Below are positions 42,020 to 53,531 of a stretch of DNA of 64,000 nucleotides, piece by piece. The position numbers and the translations under genes were made by a program. The notes beneath the pieces are model-generated. The model was not told the DNA's origin. It saw nothing but the letters and a program-made list of their open reading frames with translations, and searched no databases. The stretch is from Candidatus Phytoplasma oryzae (GTDB lineage Bacteria > Bacillota_I > Bacilli_A > Acholeplasmatales > Acholeplasmataceae), in assembly GCA_027945135.1 (NCBI GenBank), contig CP116038.1, forward strand, positions 62,001-126,000. The letters are read 5' to 3'. Positions within the stretch are counted from its first letter, which is position 1; every line of letters begins with the position of its first letter.

Positions 42020-42081
42020 TTTAATAATTTATATATTATTATTATTGTTGTTTTAAACTTAAATAAGGAAATAAATTTATA

Positions 42082-42699
42082 ATGTTAAATAAAATATTTG
42101 ATAAAAGATATAAAATTCAACTTTTTCCTTTTATTTTTCACAGTTTATCCAAAAACGAAAAACCTTTTAAAACAGAAAAAAATATAATAAATCAAAAAAA
42201 TATTAATATTGATTTTTTTTATCTTGATCAAAGTAAATATAATAGTTATTTTTTAGATATAAAACAATATGTTGTTTGGAGTATTGATAAAAATCTTTGT
42301 CGTGTTTTTATAGAAAAAAATTATTATAATCAATTTAAAGAATTTTATCAAAAAGAAGTAAATATAATCTATTTACATTTTATTTACAATTTATTAGAAA
42401 AACGTAAGTTTTTAATATATAAAAATTTTTTGTATTGTTTAAATTTATTATTATTATATTTAATTTCGTCTTTTTTATTTAATTTTTTTTTGAATAAAAA
42501 AAAATTTTTAATTTTTTCATTTCTTTTTCTAATATTTTTTTTATTTATTGTTTTATTAATAAAAAAAAAACAAAAAAAAATTTTTCATGATTTTAAAAAA
42601 AATATTTTCAAACAAACAATTCAAAAAACAAAAAAATTTTTAGGTAAAGAAAAATTTGAAAATATTTTAAAAAAACAAAAATTATTTATTCAAAAATAA
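42082..42699 (+). CDS. Unknown membrane protein
   Basis: No family recognised. The 205 residues have a hydrophilic N-terminal half (about 1-110) with no motif I know, then two hydrophobic helices (about 115-132 and 138-155), then a basic cytoplasmic tail of about 45 residues. AAGGAAAT precedes ATG 42082. It occupies the place where dnaX would be expected after tadA and SRP RNA, and lies 43 nt before mnmG, so it may share a transcript with mnmG-rsmG. Confidence 0.55.
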   Translation: MLNKIFDKRYKIQLFPFIFHSLSKNEKPFKTEKNIINQKNINIDFFYLDQSKYNSYFLDIKQYVVWSIDKNLCRVFIEKNYYNQFKEFYQKEVNIIYLHFIYNLLEKRKFLIYKNFLYCLNLLLLYLISSFLFNFFLNKKKFLIFSFLFLIFFLFIVLLIKKKQKKIFHDFKKNIFKQTIQKTKKFLGKEKFENILKKQKLFIQK

Positions 42700-42742
42700 A
42701 TTTTTATATAATTATTTTTAAAAAAAACGGAGATATTAATAA

Positions 42743-44602
42743 ATGATTTATGAAAGTATTGTTATCGGAGGCGGACATGCAGGAGTTGAAGCCGCTTATA
42801 CATTATCAAAAAAACACAAAACTTTACTAATTACAGGTAATTTAAAACAAATATCTTCATTACCATGTAATCCTTCTATTGGGGGACCGGCTAAGGGTGT
42901 TGTTGTTAGAGAAATAGATGCTTTAGGAGGTTTAATGGGTAAAGCAGCTGATTTATCACAAATACAAATTAAAATGTTAAATACTTCGAAAGGTCCTGCT
43001 GTAAGAAGTTTAAGAGCACAAATAGATAAAATAAAATATCCTCAGATTGTTTTAGAATTTTTAAAAAAAAATTCTAATTTATTTTTTTTAGAAAGTTTAG
43101 TAAAAAATTTAATTATTGAAAATAATATAGTAAAAGGAGTTAAATTACAAAATAATACTGTCATTTATAGCCAAACTGTTATAATTACAACAGGTACTTA
43201 TTTATCTAGTCAAATTTTAATCGGAAATAAAAGAATTAACAAAGGTCCTAATAATTCTCCTACTACATATGATATAAGTAATCAGTTAAAAAAAGAATAT
43301 GGTTTTGAAATAATACGTTTAAAAACAGGAACCCCGCCAAGAGTAAAAAAAAATACTATAGACTATAGTAAAACAGAAATACAAAAAGGGGATAATATTC
43401 TCCAAACCTTCAGTTCTCCTTCAATAATAAAAAAATTAAGTATTCAAAAGCCTTGTTTTTTAGTTTATACTAATCATAATACTCACGAATTAATAAAAAA
43501 AAATTTAAATAAATCACCTATGTATAGTGGTTATATCAAAAGTAAAGGTCCTAGATATTGTCCTTCTATAGAAGACAAAATAGTCAGATTTTGCGATAAA
43601 GAAAGACATCAAATTTTTATAGAACCAGAAAGTTTAGAATTAGATGAAATGTATTTACAAGGTTTGTCTACAAGTATGCCAGAAGAAATACAACATAAAA
43701 TTTTAGAAACTATTCCTGCGTTGAAAAAATCCAAAATCATTAAATATGCTTATGCTATTGAATATGATGCTTTTAATCCTAATCAATTAAAATATAATCT
43801 AGAGACGAAAAAAATTAAAAATTTATTTTTAGCTGGTCAAATTAATGGAACTAGTGGTTATGAGGAAGCAGCGTGTCAAGGTTTAATAGCAGGAATAAAT
43901 GCAAGTTTAAGAATTCAAAAAAAAGATATTTTTGTATTAAACAGAAAAGAATCTTATATTGGTGTTTTAATTGATGATTTAATAAATAAAGGAACTAATG
44001 AACCATATAGGTTATTAACGTCTAGAGCTGAATTTCGTTTACTTTTAAGACATGATAATGCTGATTTGAGATTAACACATTATGCTTATAATATGGGTTT
44101 TATAGAAAAAAAGATATATGAAAAAGTAGAAGAAAAAAGAAAAATTATTTCTTTTTTAAAAGAAAAAATTAAAAAAATTGTAATATATCCTGAAAAAAAA
44201 AATTTAGATTTTTTAAAAAAATATAATTCATCTTTAATTAAAGAAAATATAAGCTTATACCAATTGTTAAAAAGAACAGAAATAGACTCAAATGCTTTAA
44301 ACTTTTTTCTTGAAAAAAAATATGATAAAGAAATATTAGAACAATTAACTATTCAGATTAAATATGAAAATTATATTTTAAAAGCAGAAAAAGAAGCAGA
44401 AAAATTGATATTTTTAGAAAAAAAAACGATACCATATAATATTAATTATAATAAAATACATAATTTATCAATGGAAGCTAAAGAAAAATTAACTTTAATT
44501 CAACCTAGTAATTTAGGACAAGCTTCTAGAATTTTAGGTATTAATATTTCTGATATTTCTATTCTTAATATTTATTTAAAAAAATATCAAAATGTTTTTT
44601 AA
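42743..44602 (+). CDS. mnmG: tRNA uridine-5-carboxymethylaminomethyl enzyme MnmG
   Basis: FAD enzyme that, with MnmE, modifies wobble U34. The 619 residues show the FAD motif [11 protein letters not shown] (about 8-18), [10 protein letters not shown] (about 44-53), RSLRAQIDK, the Cys in [10 protein letters not shown] near 276, [15 protein letters not shown] near 375-389, and a helical C-terminal domain. The length is normal. It overlaps rsmG by 11 nt, the classical gidA-gidB pair. Confidence 0.96.
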   Translation: MIYESIVIGGGHAGVEAAYTLSKKHKTLLITGNLKQISSLPCNPSIGGPAKGVVVREIDALGGLMGKAADLSQIQIKMLNTSKGPAVRSLRAQIDKIKYPQIVLEFLKKNSNLFFLESLVKNLIIENNIVKGVKLQNNTVIYSQTVIITTGTYLSSQILIGNKRINKGPNNSPTTYDISNQLKKEYGFEIIRLKTGTPPRVKKNTIDYSKTEIQKGDNILQTFSSPSIIKKLSIQKPCFLVYTNHNTHELIKKNLNKSPMYSGYIKSKGPRYCPSIEDKIVRFCDKERHQIFIEPESLELDEMYLQGLSTSMPEEIQHKILETIPALKKSKIIKYAYAIEYDAFNPNQLKYNLETKKIKNLFLAGQINGTSGYEEAACQGLIAGINASLRIQKKDIFVLNRKESYIGVLIDDLINKGTNEPYRLLTSRAEFRLLLRHDNADLRLTHYAYNMGFIEKKIYEKVEEKRKIISFLKEKIKKIVIYPEKKNLDFLKKYNSSLIKENISLYQLLKRTEIDSNALNFFLEKKYDKEILEQLTIQIKYENYILKAEKEAEKLIFLEKKTIPYNINYNKIHNLSMEAKEKLTLIQPSNLGQASRILGINISDISILNIYLKKYQNVF

Positions 44603-45212
44603 TTATTTATTAAAAAAAAAATTTAATCTAAATAATTTACAGCTTATTCAATTAAAAAAATATTATTACTTTTTAAAAATTTATAATAAAAAAATTAATT
44701 TAACTTCTTTATTATCTGAACAAAACGTTTATATTAAACATTTTTATGATTCATTTTTAATTTCTAAAATAATTAGTTTACAAAAAAAAACAAAAATATG
44801 TGATTTAGGAACAGGAGCAGGTTTTCCAGGAATTCCCATAAAAATTTTATATCCACACTTACAAGTTTGTTTATTAGAATCTAATAAGAAAAAAATAATT
44901 TTTTTAAATGAACTTATATCTATTTTAAAATTATCTAATGTTTTTATTTTTAACCATAAAATAGAAAAACATGAAAAAAAATATAATCTGGTCATAACAA
45001 GGGCATTAGGAAATCTAAATGTTATTTTCAAATTATCTTCATTTGTATTAAATAAAAAAGGTTATTTAATTGCTATGAAAGGTCCTAAATACGAAATAGA
45101 AATGAAAAAAATTGAAAAAACAAATTCTTTTATATTAAAAAATAAAAAAATATCAGAATTACCTTTTAATTTAGGACAAAGAGTTAATTTATTATTTCAA
45201 AAAATAAAATAA
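44592..45212 (+). CDS. rsmG: 16S rRNA m7G527 methyltransferase RsmG
   Basis: A 206-residue SAM-dependent methyltransferase. Shown are [19 protein letters not shown] (about 36-54), the SAM site [15 protein letters not shown] (about 71-85), LLESNKKKI, and VITRALGNL. Its start lies inside mnmG. The next gene (YqaJ nuclease) is convergent, with only 9 nt between the ends. Confidence 0.94.
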   Translation: MFFNYLLKKKFNLNNLQLIQLKKYYYFLKIYNKKINLTSLLSEQNVYIKHFYDSFLISKIISLQKKTKICDLGTGAGFPGIPIKILYPHLQVCLLESNKKKIIFLNELISILKLSNVFIFNHKIEKHEKKYNLVITRALGNLNVIFKLSSFVLNKKGYLIAMKGPKYEIEMKKIEKTNSFILKNKKISELPFNLGQRVNLLFQKIK

Positions 45213-45221
45213 TTTTGTAAT

Positions 45222-45857
45222 TTATTTGAAATCCATAATTTTCGTATTTATAATTTTTTTATTTTTTTCTTTTTCACTTAATTGATTAATAATATTTTTA
45301 GCTTTAACAAATAAATTATAAAAAAATAAACATTTTTGATACATTTCATCAATAAATAAAATATTTCTTTCTACTTCTTGTACTTTAGCATTTTGATATG
45401 TATGATAAACTAAAAAAAATGCTTTTTTAGCGTTGGAACAATATAACTGTGCTTGAAGTTGAGCATAATAAAATATAGGTATTTCATTATTAATAAAAAA
45501 TTTTTTCCAAGTAACACTTTTATAAGAAAAAGGACATTTTATTTCTAATATAGTTCCAGAATTTTCATGCCAACCATCTAAAGAAGCAGATAAAAAATCT
45601 TTAACACAAACTATAGGAGTAAAATTAGTTTTATTAATTTCATTAAAAAAATTTCGAGCTTCAGGTTCTAAATTTCTACCATGCTTCATAGCTAAATTAT
45701 CTTCTATTTTGTCTCCGAAAAGTTTCCTTTTTAAAAGAGATTTTTTATTATCAAAAGGATTTAATTCCATAATAGTGGCTACTTCAGAAGCATTAATATA
45801 TTTTTTTCTATGTTGATGCCAATTATGTGAATTTTGTTCTAATTTTAAATAATTCAT
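45222..45857 (-). CDS. YqaJ/lambda-exonuclease-type nuclease (phage-derived)
   Basis: A 211-residue protein of the YqaJ viral recombinase group. An N-terminal SHNWHQHRKKYINASEVATI matches the family start (W...R...I.AS..A.I), followed by HGRNLEPEARNFF with a conserved Glu. The PD-(D/E)xK core is ASLDGW...TILEIKCP, giving Asp, Glu and Lys, and QLQAQLYCS carries the conserved Gln-Gln pattern. Such nucleases resect DNA ends for phage recombination with a RecT partner. No RecT or other phage gene is beside it, so it is an isolated survivor or a domesticated gene. Confidence 0.85.
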   Translation of the reverse strand: MNYLKLEQNSHNWHQHRKKYINASEVATIMELNPFDNKKSLLKRKLFGDKIEDNLAMKHGRNLEPEARNFFNEINKTNFTPIVCVKDFLSASLDGWHENSGTILEIKCPFSYKSVTWKKFFINNEIPIFYYAQLQAQLYCSNAKKAFFLVYHTYQNAKVQEVERNILFIDEMYQKCLFFYNLFVKAKNIINQLSEKEKNKKIINTKIMDFK

Positions 45858-45916
45858 ATAATTTTATTAATAAAAACCCTCTTTCTTTTAAATTATAATA
45901 AAAAAATATTTTTATT

Positions 45917-47698
45917 TTAAAATTGACTTTGAAAAAGATTATAATAAAAACCTTTTTGTCTTAATAATTCTATATGCGTGCCTTTTTCAATAATAGATCC
46001 GTTTTGCAATACTACAATCATATCAGCATTAATAACAGTAGACAAACGATGTGCTATAACAATTGATGTTCTATTATTAAATAATTCTTGAATTGATTTT
46101 TGTACAATTAATTCCATTTGAGTATCGATAGTTGAAGTAGCTTCGTCAAGAATTAAAATAGAAGGATTTCTTATTAAAATACGTGTTATAGTTATTAATT
46201 GCTTTTCTCCTTGAGACAAATTAGATGATTCTTCTTCAATTATAGTTTGATAACCTTTTTCTTTAGACATTATAAAATCATGTAATTGAGTTTTTTTTGC
46301 TGCTTTTATAATATCTTCTTCATTAGTATGTGGACTGCTGCCATATTTTATATTTTCCAAGATAGTCCCTTTAAATAACCATACATCTTGAAAAACAACT
46401 CCTAAAATTTTCCTTAAACTTTTATTTTGAATTTTATTTATATCTATACTATCAATAGTAATTATTCCTTGTTGAATTTTATAAAATCTTATTAATAAAT
46501 TAATTAAAGTAGTTTTACCAGAACCTGTAGGACCTACAATAGCTATCATTTGATTTTTTTTAATAGATAAATTAATATTTTTCACAATAAGATTCTCAGG
46601 ATCATAACCAAAACTAACATTTTTAAAATCAATATAACCCTCTACATTATTTAAATTTATTAATTTTTCTGTTTTATCTTCTTTTTCTTCATATTCAGAT
46701 AAAAAATTAAAAACTCTGTAAGATGCCGCTTTTGTAGATTGCAAAATAACAAAAGCTTGGCTTAAATCATTAATAGGATTTCCTAAACGCCAAACATATT
46801 GAGTAAAAGCTTGGAAGGTTCCTAATTGAATTGTAACAAACCCTAACTTTATAAAAAAAGGATTTAATTTTTCTTTCATTAAAAAAAAACCTAAAACAAT
46901 CATTATAGCTAACATAGTATAAGTAAATAAAAAAATAATAGAAATAGATGAACCAGACAAAAAATTAGATTTAAAAATTAATTTTGATAAATCTTTATTA
47001 TGTTTTTTAAATTCTTGAAAAACATTTTTTTGTTGATTATATAAAAGAATTTCTTTATGGCCTAAATATTTTTCTTGCAAAAAACCATTATATTCTCCTG
47101 TTTTTTCAAATCTTTTAATAAAGATAATACGAGCTTTTTTATTTATACAAAAAATAGTTATAAGAGAAGCAGGAATCATTAAAAATATAATTATGCCTAT
47201 ACGAAAATTAATCCAAAACATTAAACTAGTCAATATAGAAATATTAAAAAAAGAACAAATAAAAGAGGAAAAAGTCTGTTGTAAACCATTTGAAATTGTT
47301 TCCATATCATTGGATACTCTACTCATTATATTTCCTATGGTATTCTTATCAAAATATTTTATAGGTAAATTATGTATTTTTTCATGAAGTTTTTGACGAA
47401 TTTGAGCTAATGCTTTATGAATAGAAGAAATTAAAAATCTATTATAAATAAATTTACCAATTGTACATAATAAATATAAAATGAAATTAAAAAATAAATA
47501 TGTAAAAATAATTTTTTTATATTGTTTCATATCATTATTAGAAGTAAAAACAGAATTTTTATTAATATAATCTGTTATATAACGTCCTTCAAAAATAGGA
47601 ATATAAGAACTAATAATAGAAAAAAGAAAAATTAAAAAAATACTAATAAATATTTTTTTTTTAAAAGGTCTTAAATAATAAAAAAAAATTTGATTCAT
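45917..47698 (-). CDS. ABC exporter half-transporter, canonical site (MdlB-like)
   Basis: A 593-residue protein with an N-terminal six-helix exporter domain (about 1-320) and an ATPase domain. Walker A is GPTGSGKTT (about 383-391), the signature is LSQGEKQ, Walker B is LILDEATSTID with the catalytic Glu, and the H-loop is IVIAHRLSTV. It is the second gene of a pair, overlapping the upstream partner by 4 nt. Together they should form a heterodimeric exporter of the MdlAB/BmrCD type. The substrate (drug, peptide or lipid) cannot be told. Confidence 0.9.
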   Translation of the reverse strand: MNQIFFYYLRPFKKKIFISIFLIFLFSIISSYIPIFEGRYITDYINKNSVFTSNNDMKQYKKIIFTYLFFNFILYLLCTIGKFIYNRFLISSIHKALAQIRQKLHEKIHNLPIKYFDKNTIGNIMSRVSNDMETISNGLQQTFSSFICSFFNISILTSLMFWINFRIGIIIFLMIPASLITIFCINKKARIIFIKRFEKTGEYNGFLQEKYLGHKEILLYNQQKNVFQEFKKHNKDLSKLIFKSNFLSGSSISIIFLFTYTMLAIMIVLGFFLMKEKLNPFFIKLGFVTIQLGTFQAFTQYVWRLGNPINDLSQAFVILQSTKAASYRVFNFLSEYEEKEDKTEKLINLNNVEGYIDFKNVSFGYDPENLIVKNINLSIKKNQMIAIVGPTGSGKTTLINLLIRFYKIQQGIITIDSIDINKIQNKSLRKILGVVFQDVWLFKGTILENIKYGSSPHTNEEDIIKAAKKTQLHDFIMSKEKGYQTIIEEESSNLSQGEKQLITITRILIRNPSILILDEATSTIDTQMELIVQKSIQELFNNRTSIVIAHRLSTVINADMIVVLQNGSIIEKGTHIELLRQKGFYYNLFQSQF

Positions 47699-49437
47699 TG
47701 CAAAACCTCTTTTATTTTTTGAGAAAAAGCAATATCTTGATAAACTTTACAATTTTTAATTAAATCTTCATGTTTACCTATATTAACTATTTTTCCATCT
47801 GATAAAACTACTATTTTATCCGCTTTCATAATTGAACTTAATCTTTGAGCTATAATTATGACAATTTCATCTTTTATTTTCGAGAAAAAAGATTTTCTAA
47901 TAGCTAAATCAGTTTTATAATCCAAAGCAGAAAAAGAATCATCAAAAATATAAATATCTGGTTCTTTTAAAAATGCTCTTGTCAAAGAAAGTCTTTGTTT
48001 TTGACCTCCTGATAAATTAGCACCAAGTTCACTAATTTCTTCTTGAAACTGATTTTTTTTATTTTTGATAAATTCATCAGCTTGAGCTATTATAGCTTTT
48101 TCTAACATTTGTTCTTCTATAGCTTGTTCATTTCCAAATAATAAATTACTAAAAATTGTACCTTTAAACAAAATATTTTTTTGAGATACAAAACTTATTT
48201 TTGCTCTTAATTCATTTTTATCATAACAATTAATATTTATTCCATTAATTTTTATTTGTCCTTGAGTAGGTTCTATTAAATTAGGTATTAAATTAACTAA
48301 AGTCGTCTTTCCTGAACCTGTTTTACCTATAAAAGCTATTATTTCGGAACTTTCAACACTAAAATTAATTTTTTCTAAAATCATTTTATTAGAATTAGGA
48401 TATTGAAAAAATACATTTTCAAATTCTATTTTTTTTATTTTACTTAATTTTTCTTTATTATTACAAATATTTAAAAATTTTTTTGTATTTATATTTAATA
48501 TTCTTTCAATATTTTTAACACAAATTAAGGTTTTCGGAAACATCATAAATAACAATAAAAAATTTAATATAGAAAATAATACATGATATTGCAAATTAAT
48601 ACAGCTATATAAATCTCCCATTTTCAATCCAATAGGATTATTATAATTTTCTTTAATTAAAACAGCACCCGTTCCTATAGTTAAAATAATAGAAATATTT
48701 AACAAAAGATAAAAAAAAGGTTCGATAGAAATCATAGAAACAAAAAATTTTATAATTAAATCTCTAAATTTAAAATTTGTTTTTTCAAATTTATTTTTTT
48801 CATATTTTTCTTGATTTAAGCTTTTAATTATTTTAATACCTAAAATATTTTCTCTAATAATCATATTTATTTTTTCAGATTCTTTTTGTTGGAGAATAGA
48901 TAAATTATAATTTTTTTTTACTAAAAAAAACAACATAAAGATAAAAAATGGAATAGTAAAAAAAATACCATAAGCTAATTTAAATGAAATAAAATAAATC
49001 AAAACTAAACTAGTAATTAACATTATAGGAGCAATAACCGCTGTTTTATAAAAATTTGATATAAATCCCATAATTTGATAAATATTAGTGGTAGTATAAT
49101 TCATAAGTTTAGATATACCAATATTTTGTATTTCAGTTATAGAAAAATTCTGAATTTTACTAAAAACTAAAGTACTTAAATCTCTAAAAATTAAAGAAGA
49201 AATTTTGGAGGAACAAAAATTAATAATTAGATGACCTAAAAATGATAATATTACTAAAATAGATAAAATAAATATCATTTTTAAAAAATTTTCTCTCATA
49301 TAATCTACATTGTTAATAACATATTTACCTATAATAAAAGGTATTATAATTTCTCCGCAAGAAATAAACAATATAGATATTATATTTAATAAAAAGAAAA
49401 TCTTATATTTAAAAATATATCTTAAGATTATTTTCAT
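47695..49437 (-). CDS. ABC exporter half-transporter, degenerate site (MdlA-like)
   Basis: A 580-residue partner of the gene at 45917, with six membrane helices and an ATPase domain. Walker A GKTGSGKTT and signature LSGGQKQRLSLTRA are intact. Walker B, IYIFDDSFSALD, has Asp where the catalytic Glu should be, and the H-loop reads IIIAQRLSSI with Gln for His. This asymmetry is the known pattern of heterodimeric exporters in which one ATP site hydrolyses and the other does not. It supports an obligate heterodimer rather than decay. Confidence 0.9.
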   Translation of the reverse strand: MKIILRYIFKYKIFFLLNIISILFISCGEIIIPFIIGKYVINNVDYMRENFLKMIFILSILVILSFLGHLIINFCSSKISSLIFRDLSTLVFSKIQNFSITEIQNIGISKLMNYTTTNIYQIMGFISNFYKTAVIAPIMLITSLVLIYFISFKLAYGIFFTIPFFIFMLFFLVKKNYNLSILQQKESEKINMIIRENILGIKIIKSLNQEKYEKNKFEKTNFKFRDLIIKFFVSMISIEPFFYLLLNISIILTIGTGAVLIKENYNNPIGLKMGDLYSCINLQYHVLFSILNFLLLFMMFPKTLICVKNIERILNINTKKFLNICNNKEKLSKIKKIEFENVFFQYPNSNKMILEKINFSVESSEIIAFIGKTGSGKTTLVNLIPNLIEPTQGQIKINGININCYDKNELRAKISFVSQKNILFKGTIFSNLLFGNEQAIEEQMLEKAIIAQADEFIKNKKNQFQEEISELGANLSGGQKQRLSLTRAFLKEPDIYIFDDSFSALDYKTDLAIRKSFFSKIKDEIVIIIAQRLSSIMKADKIVVLSDGKIVNIGKHEDLIKNCKVYQDIAFSQKIKEVLQ

Positions 49438-49588
49438 AAAATTAACAAAAAGCTATTCTCCTTAAAAAATTAAAAAAATAAATTCTATTTTTTTAAAAAT
49501 TAAATTTTAAACATACATAATAATATACTATCATTTTTTTAAAAAAATGTTATTGTAAAAAACTCTTAAAAATAAAAAAATGATTTAT

Positions 49589-49646
49589 AAAAAACTTTCA
49601 ATAAACGAATTTTTGTCAATATTGACTTTTATATCAAAAGTTTTTT
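49589..49646 (-). terminator. Likely bidirectional terminator after groEL
   Basis: AAAAAACTTT (49589-49598) and AAAGTTTTTT (49637-49646) form inverted arms, with a smaller inner palindrome around TCAATATTGA. It lies 52 nt past the groEL stop. The T-run at the arm end suits leftward termination. Confidence 0.45.
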
Positions 49647-49697
49647 AATAAATCAATTCTTAATTATACATATATATATTCGATAAAATTAAAAATA

Positions 49698-51323
<1,626 letters not shown>

Positions 51324-51453
51324 TTATTTATTTTTTTGTAATAAATTTTATTTTTGTCAAAAATTATTAAAAAAACATTAAATAAATTTATATAAATTTA
51401 TTATTAATATAAAAATTTAAATAAATAAAGTAATAAAAAATATCATTTTAATT

Positions 51454-51720
51454 TCATTCTGTTATAATAGCTAAAATATCTTCCAACTTAGTAATTAAAT
51501 ATTCTTCATCTCCTATATTACATTTAGTTCCGGAATAGTTTTTGTATACAACTTGATCATTAACTTTTAAACCTTTTATTTCAGGTCCCAAACTATAAAC
51601 AATTCCTATAGATTCTTCTATTTTTTTATTTTCATCGATTTCCATTATAATTGATGATTTATTTTCTTTTTTTTTGTATTTTAAAACTACATAATCACTT
51701 AATGGTTTTATATTAAACAA
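51454..51720 (-). CDS. groS: Co-chaperonin GroES
   Basis: An 88-residue cap protein for GroEL. It begins FNIKPLSDYVVLKY and contains VYSLGPEIKGLKVNDQVVY and ITKLEDILAIIT, matching GroES ends and core. The start codon is TTG (complement of 51718-51720), with AGAGGA 8 nt upstream. The usual mobile loop (GGIVLP) is shortened and changed to KKENKSSIIMEIDEN, so the GroEL contact keeps a short hydrophobic SIIM. An upstream palindrome may regulate it. Confidence 0.92.
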   Translation of the reverse strand: MFNIKPLSDYVVLKYKKKENKSSIIMEIDENKKIEESIGIVYSLGPEIKGLKVNDQVVYKNYSGTKCNIGDEEYLITKLEDILAIITE

Positions 51721-52243
51721 ACTAATCAGTCCTCTCTTTTATTAATTTAAAATCGTCGAATAAAATATTTTAAATTTATATTTAATATATTTTATATTAC
51801 TTTTTTCAATTAAAATTTTAATTTAAACATTTTGAAAAATACGATTATATTAGTGTATATTTGCAATTAAGTAAGTCAATTGCCAAATATTTAATACACA
51901 AATATATTATACATAAATATTTATTTTTTTTAATATTTTTTTTCGAAAAAAAATTTTTATATAATTTATTTTTTTATTATTTAAATTGATAATTCATACT
52001 TTTTTTTTTATAATTTATATCTAAAAATGTTTTTTTTTATTTTATGTTATACTTTTTCTTGTATATATTAAAAAAATATATATTTATATATTTTTAAATA
52101 TTAACAAAAAAATTTTGATTAAAAAATATTAAAATTAATTTTTTTGTTTGTTGAAAAATTACTATTGTTTTTGTTTTATTTTGTTAAAAATTTCATAATT
52201 TTAAATTCTTTAATTTTTCGAAAAAAAACAGAGGTGATATATT
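51721..52243 (-). other. Divergent intergenic region between groES and a secreted gene
   Basis: A 523-nt spacer. The half near groES holds the palindrome-promoter at 51850-51900. The right half, leading to the TTG start at 52244, is AT-rich with GAGGTGA as ribosome-binding site and no other clear element. Confidence 0.5.
51853..51899 (-). promoter_or_regulatory. Palindromic operator over the groESL promoter
   Basis: On the minus strand an imperfect palindrome has outer arms GTGTAT/ATACAC, middle arms AAAT/ATTT and inner arms GCAATT/AATTGC. TTGACT lies in its centre and TACACT 16 nt later, so it would cover the -35 and -10 boxes. It is not the CIRCE sequence, but it could serve the same purpose for a heat-shock repressor. 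Confidence 0.45.
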
Positions 52244-53194
52244 TTGAAAAAAAAAAAAGAAAAAAAACTTAATATTCAAATAATATTTTGTATTTTTTTG
52301 TTTTTCATTTATTCATTTTTATTAAAATATAATTACTCTATTTTAGCATTATCAGAAGAAACAAAATATGATGTTGATGAAGAATTATTAAAAGAAATTA
52401 TAAAAAATCAAGATAATAATTATAACTCTAATATACAAACACAAACACAAAACATAATTCTAGAAATTCAAGAAATAAAAAAAAATATTTTAGAAAAAAT
52501 AAAACAATTATTAGATAATTCGAAAATGTTTTTTAATATAAATATTTTTAACGGAATAGAAAATGAAGTAAATAATTGCATTCTACAAATAGAACAAAAT
52601 AAAAATTATACACAAATTACAAAAAATATTTATGAAGAACTTAAACAAAATATTATTAATATAAAAAAAGAAAATAATGATATTTTAAATTACTTTAACA
52701 TCATAATAAAAAATGATAAAAAAATAGATGATTTTAATATTAAAGAACTACAAGATTATTTTTTTAAAATTATGCAAAATTTTAAAAATATCAATAGTTT
52801 AGAAACATATTTCAATAATAAATACAATGAACTAGAATTAAATAATAAAATTTTAAATAGTTCTATTTTAAATGATTTCAAAAACATAATAAAAAATATG
52901 AACGATGAAATGACACACAACAATTTTACAAATTCGATTCAAGATCATTTTGAAAGAATAAAAAACAATTATTATGCTATTTTAAATTCTAGTGATTTCC
53001 CTAAAAAGAATGATAACAATAATAATGATAATATTGTTAATATTCAAGAATACGAAAATTTTTTTATAATATTAATTATTTTCGTTTTTATTATTTTGGC
53101 TTTTATTTTAATTATTATGTTTAAAATTTTGTCTAAAAATTATAAAAAAAATAATAATAAAAATAAAATTAATAAACAAAAAATTAATAAATAA
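52244..53194 (+). CDS. Unknown anchored surface protein
   Basis: No family recognised. Start codon is TTG with GAGGTGA upstream. The 316 residues begin with a lysine-rich stretch and a signal-like hydrophobic segment (about 8-32) ending YSILALSEE, then an Asn/Ile/Lys-rich helical domain with coiled-coil character. A strong membrane helix (about 271-292) and a lysine/asparagine tail follow. The layout (cleavable signal, exterior domain, C-terminal anchor) is that of a type I surface protein. The gene stands alone, with a terminator behind it. Confidence 0.65.
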   Translation: MKKKKEKKLNIQIIFCIFLFFIYSFLLKYNYSILALSEETKYDVDEELLKEIIKNQDNNYNSNIQTQTQNIILEIQEIKKNILEKIKQLLDNSKMFFNINIFNGIENEVNNCILQIEQNKNYTQITKNIYEELKQNIINIKKENNDILNYFNIIIKNDKKIDDFNIKELQDYFFKIMQNFKNINSLETYFNNKYNELELNNKILNSSILNDFKNIIKNMNDEMTHNNFTNSIQDHFERIKNNYYAILNSSDFPKKNDNNNNDNIVNIQEYENFFIILIIFVFIILAFILIIMFKILSKNYKKNNNKNKINKQKINK

Positions 53195-53202
53195 AAAAAA
53201 GA

Positions 53203-53225
53203 AATAATTTTTATTTCTTTTTTTT
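53203..53225 (+). terminator. Rho-independent-type terminator
   Basis: Hairpin AAAGAAAT/ATTTCTTT followed by T residues, starting 8 nt after the stop of the gene at 52244. Confidence 0.6.
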
Positions 53226-53301
53226 ATTTATTAATTTAATTTAATTAAAAATATTTTTATTTTTTTATATTAGAATAAAATTATATTTAAATTTATTCTT
53301 T

Positions 53302-53394
53302 TGGCGGAGTAGAAGGGATTTGAACCCTTGCACCGATTTGATCGGACTACGTCTTTAGCAGGGACGCCTCTTATAACCACTTGAGTACTACTCC
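53302..53394 (-). tRNA. tRNA-Ser(GCT)
   Basis: 93-nt class II tRNA with acceptor GGAGTAG/CTACTCC, anticodon loop CTGCTAA (GCT), long variable arm (TCCGATCAAATCGG), G73 and encoded CCA. Uninterrupted. It lies just downstream of the SMC-like gene. Confidence 0.95.
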
Positions 53395-53531
53395 TTAATA
53401 AAATATTTTTAAAAATAAAAAACTAACACTAGTATTTTATTATAAAAAAACATTTTTAGATAATAAAAAATAAATAAAATTTTAAATAATCTATTATTTT
53501 ATTTTCTTTATTAATAAAAAATTAAAATATC

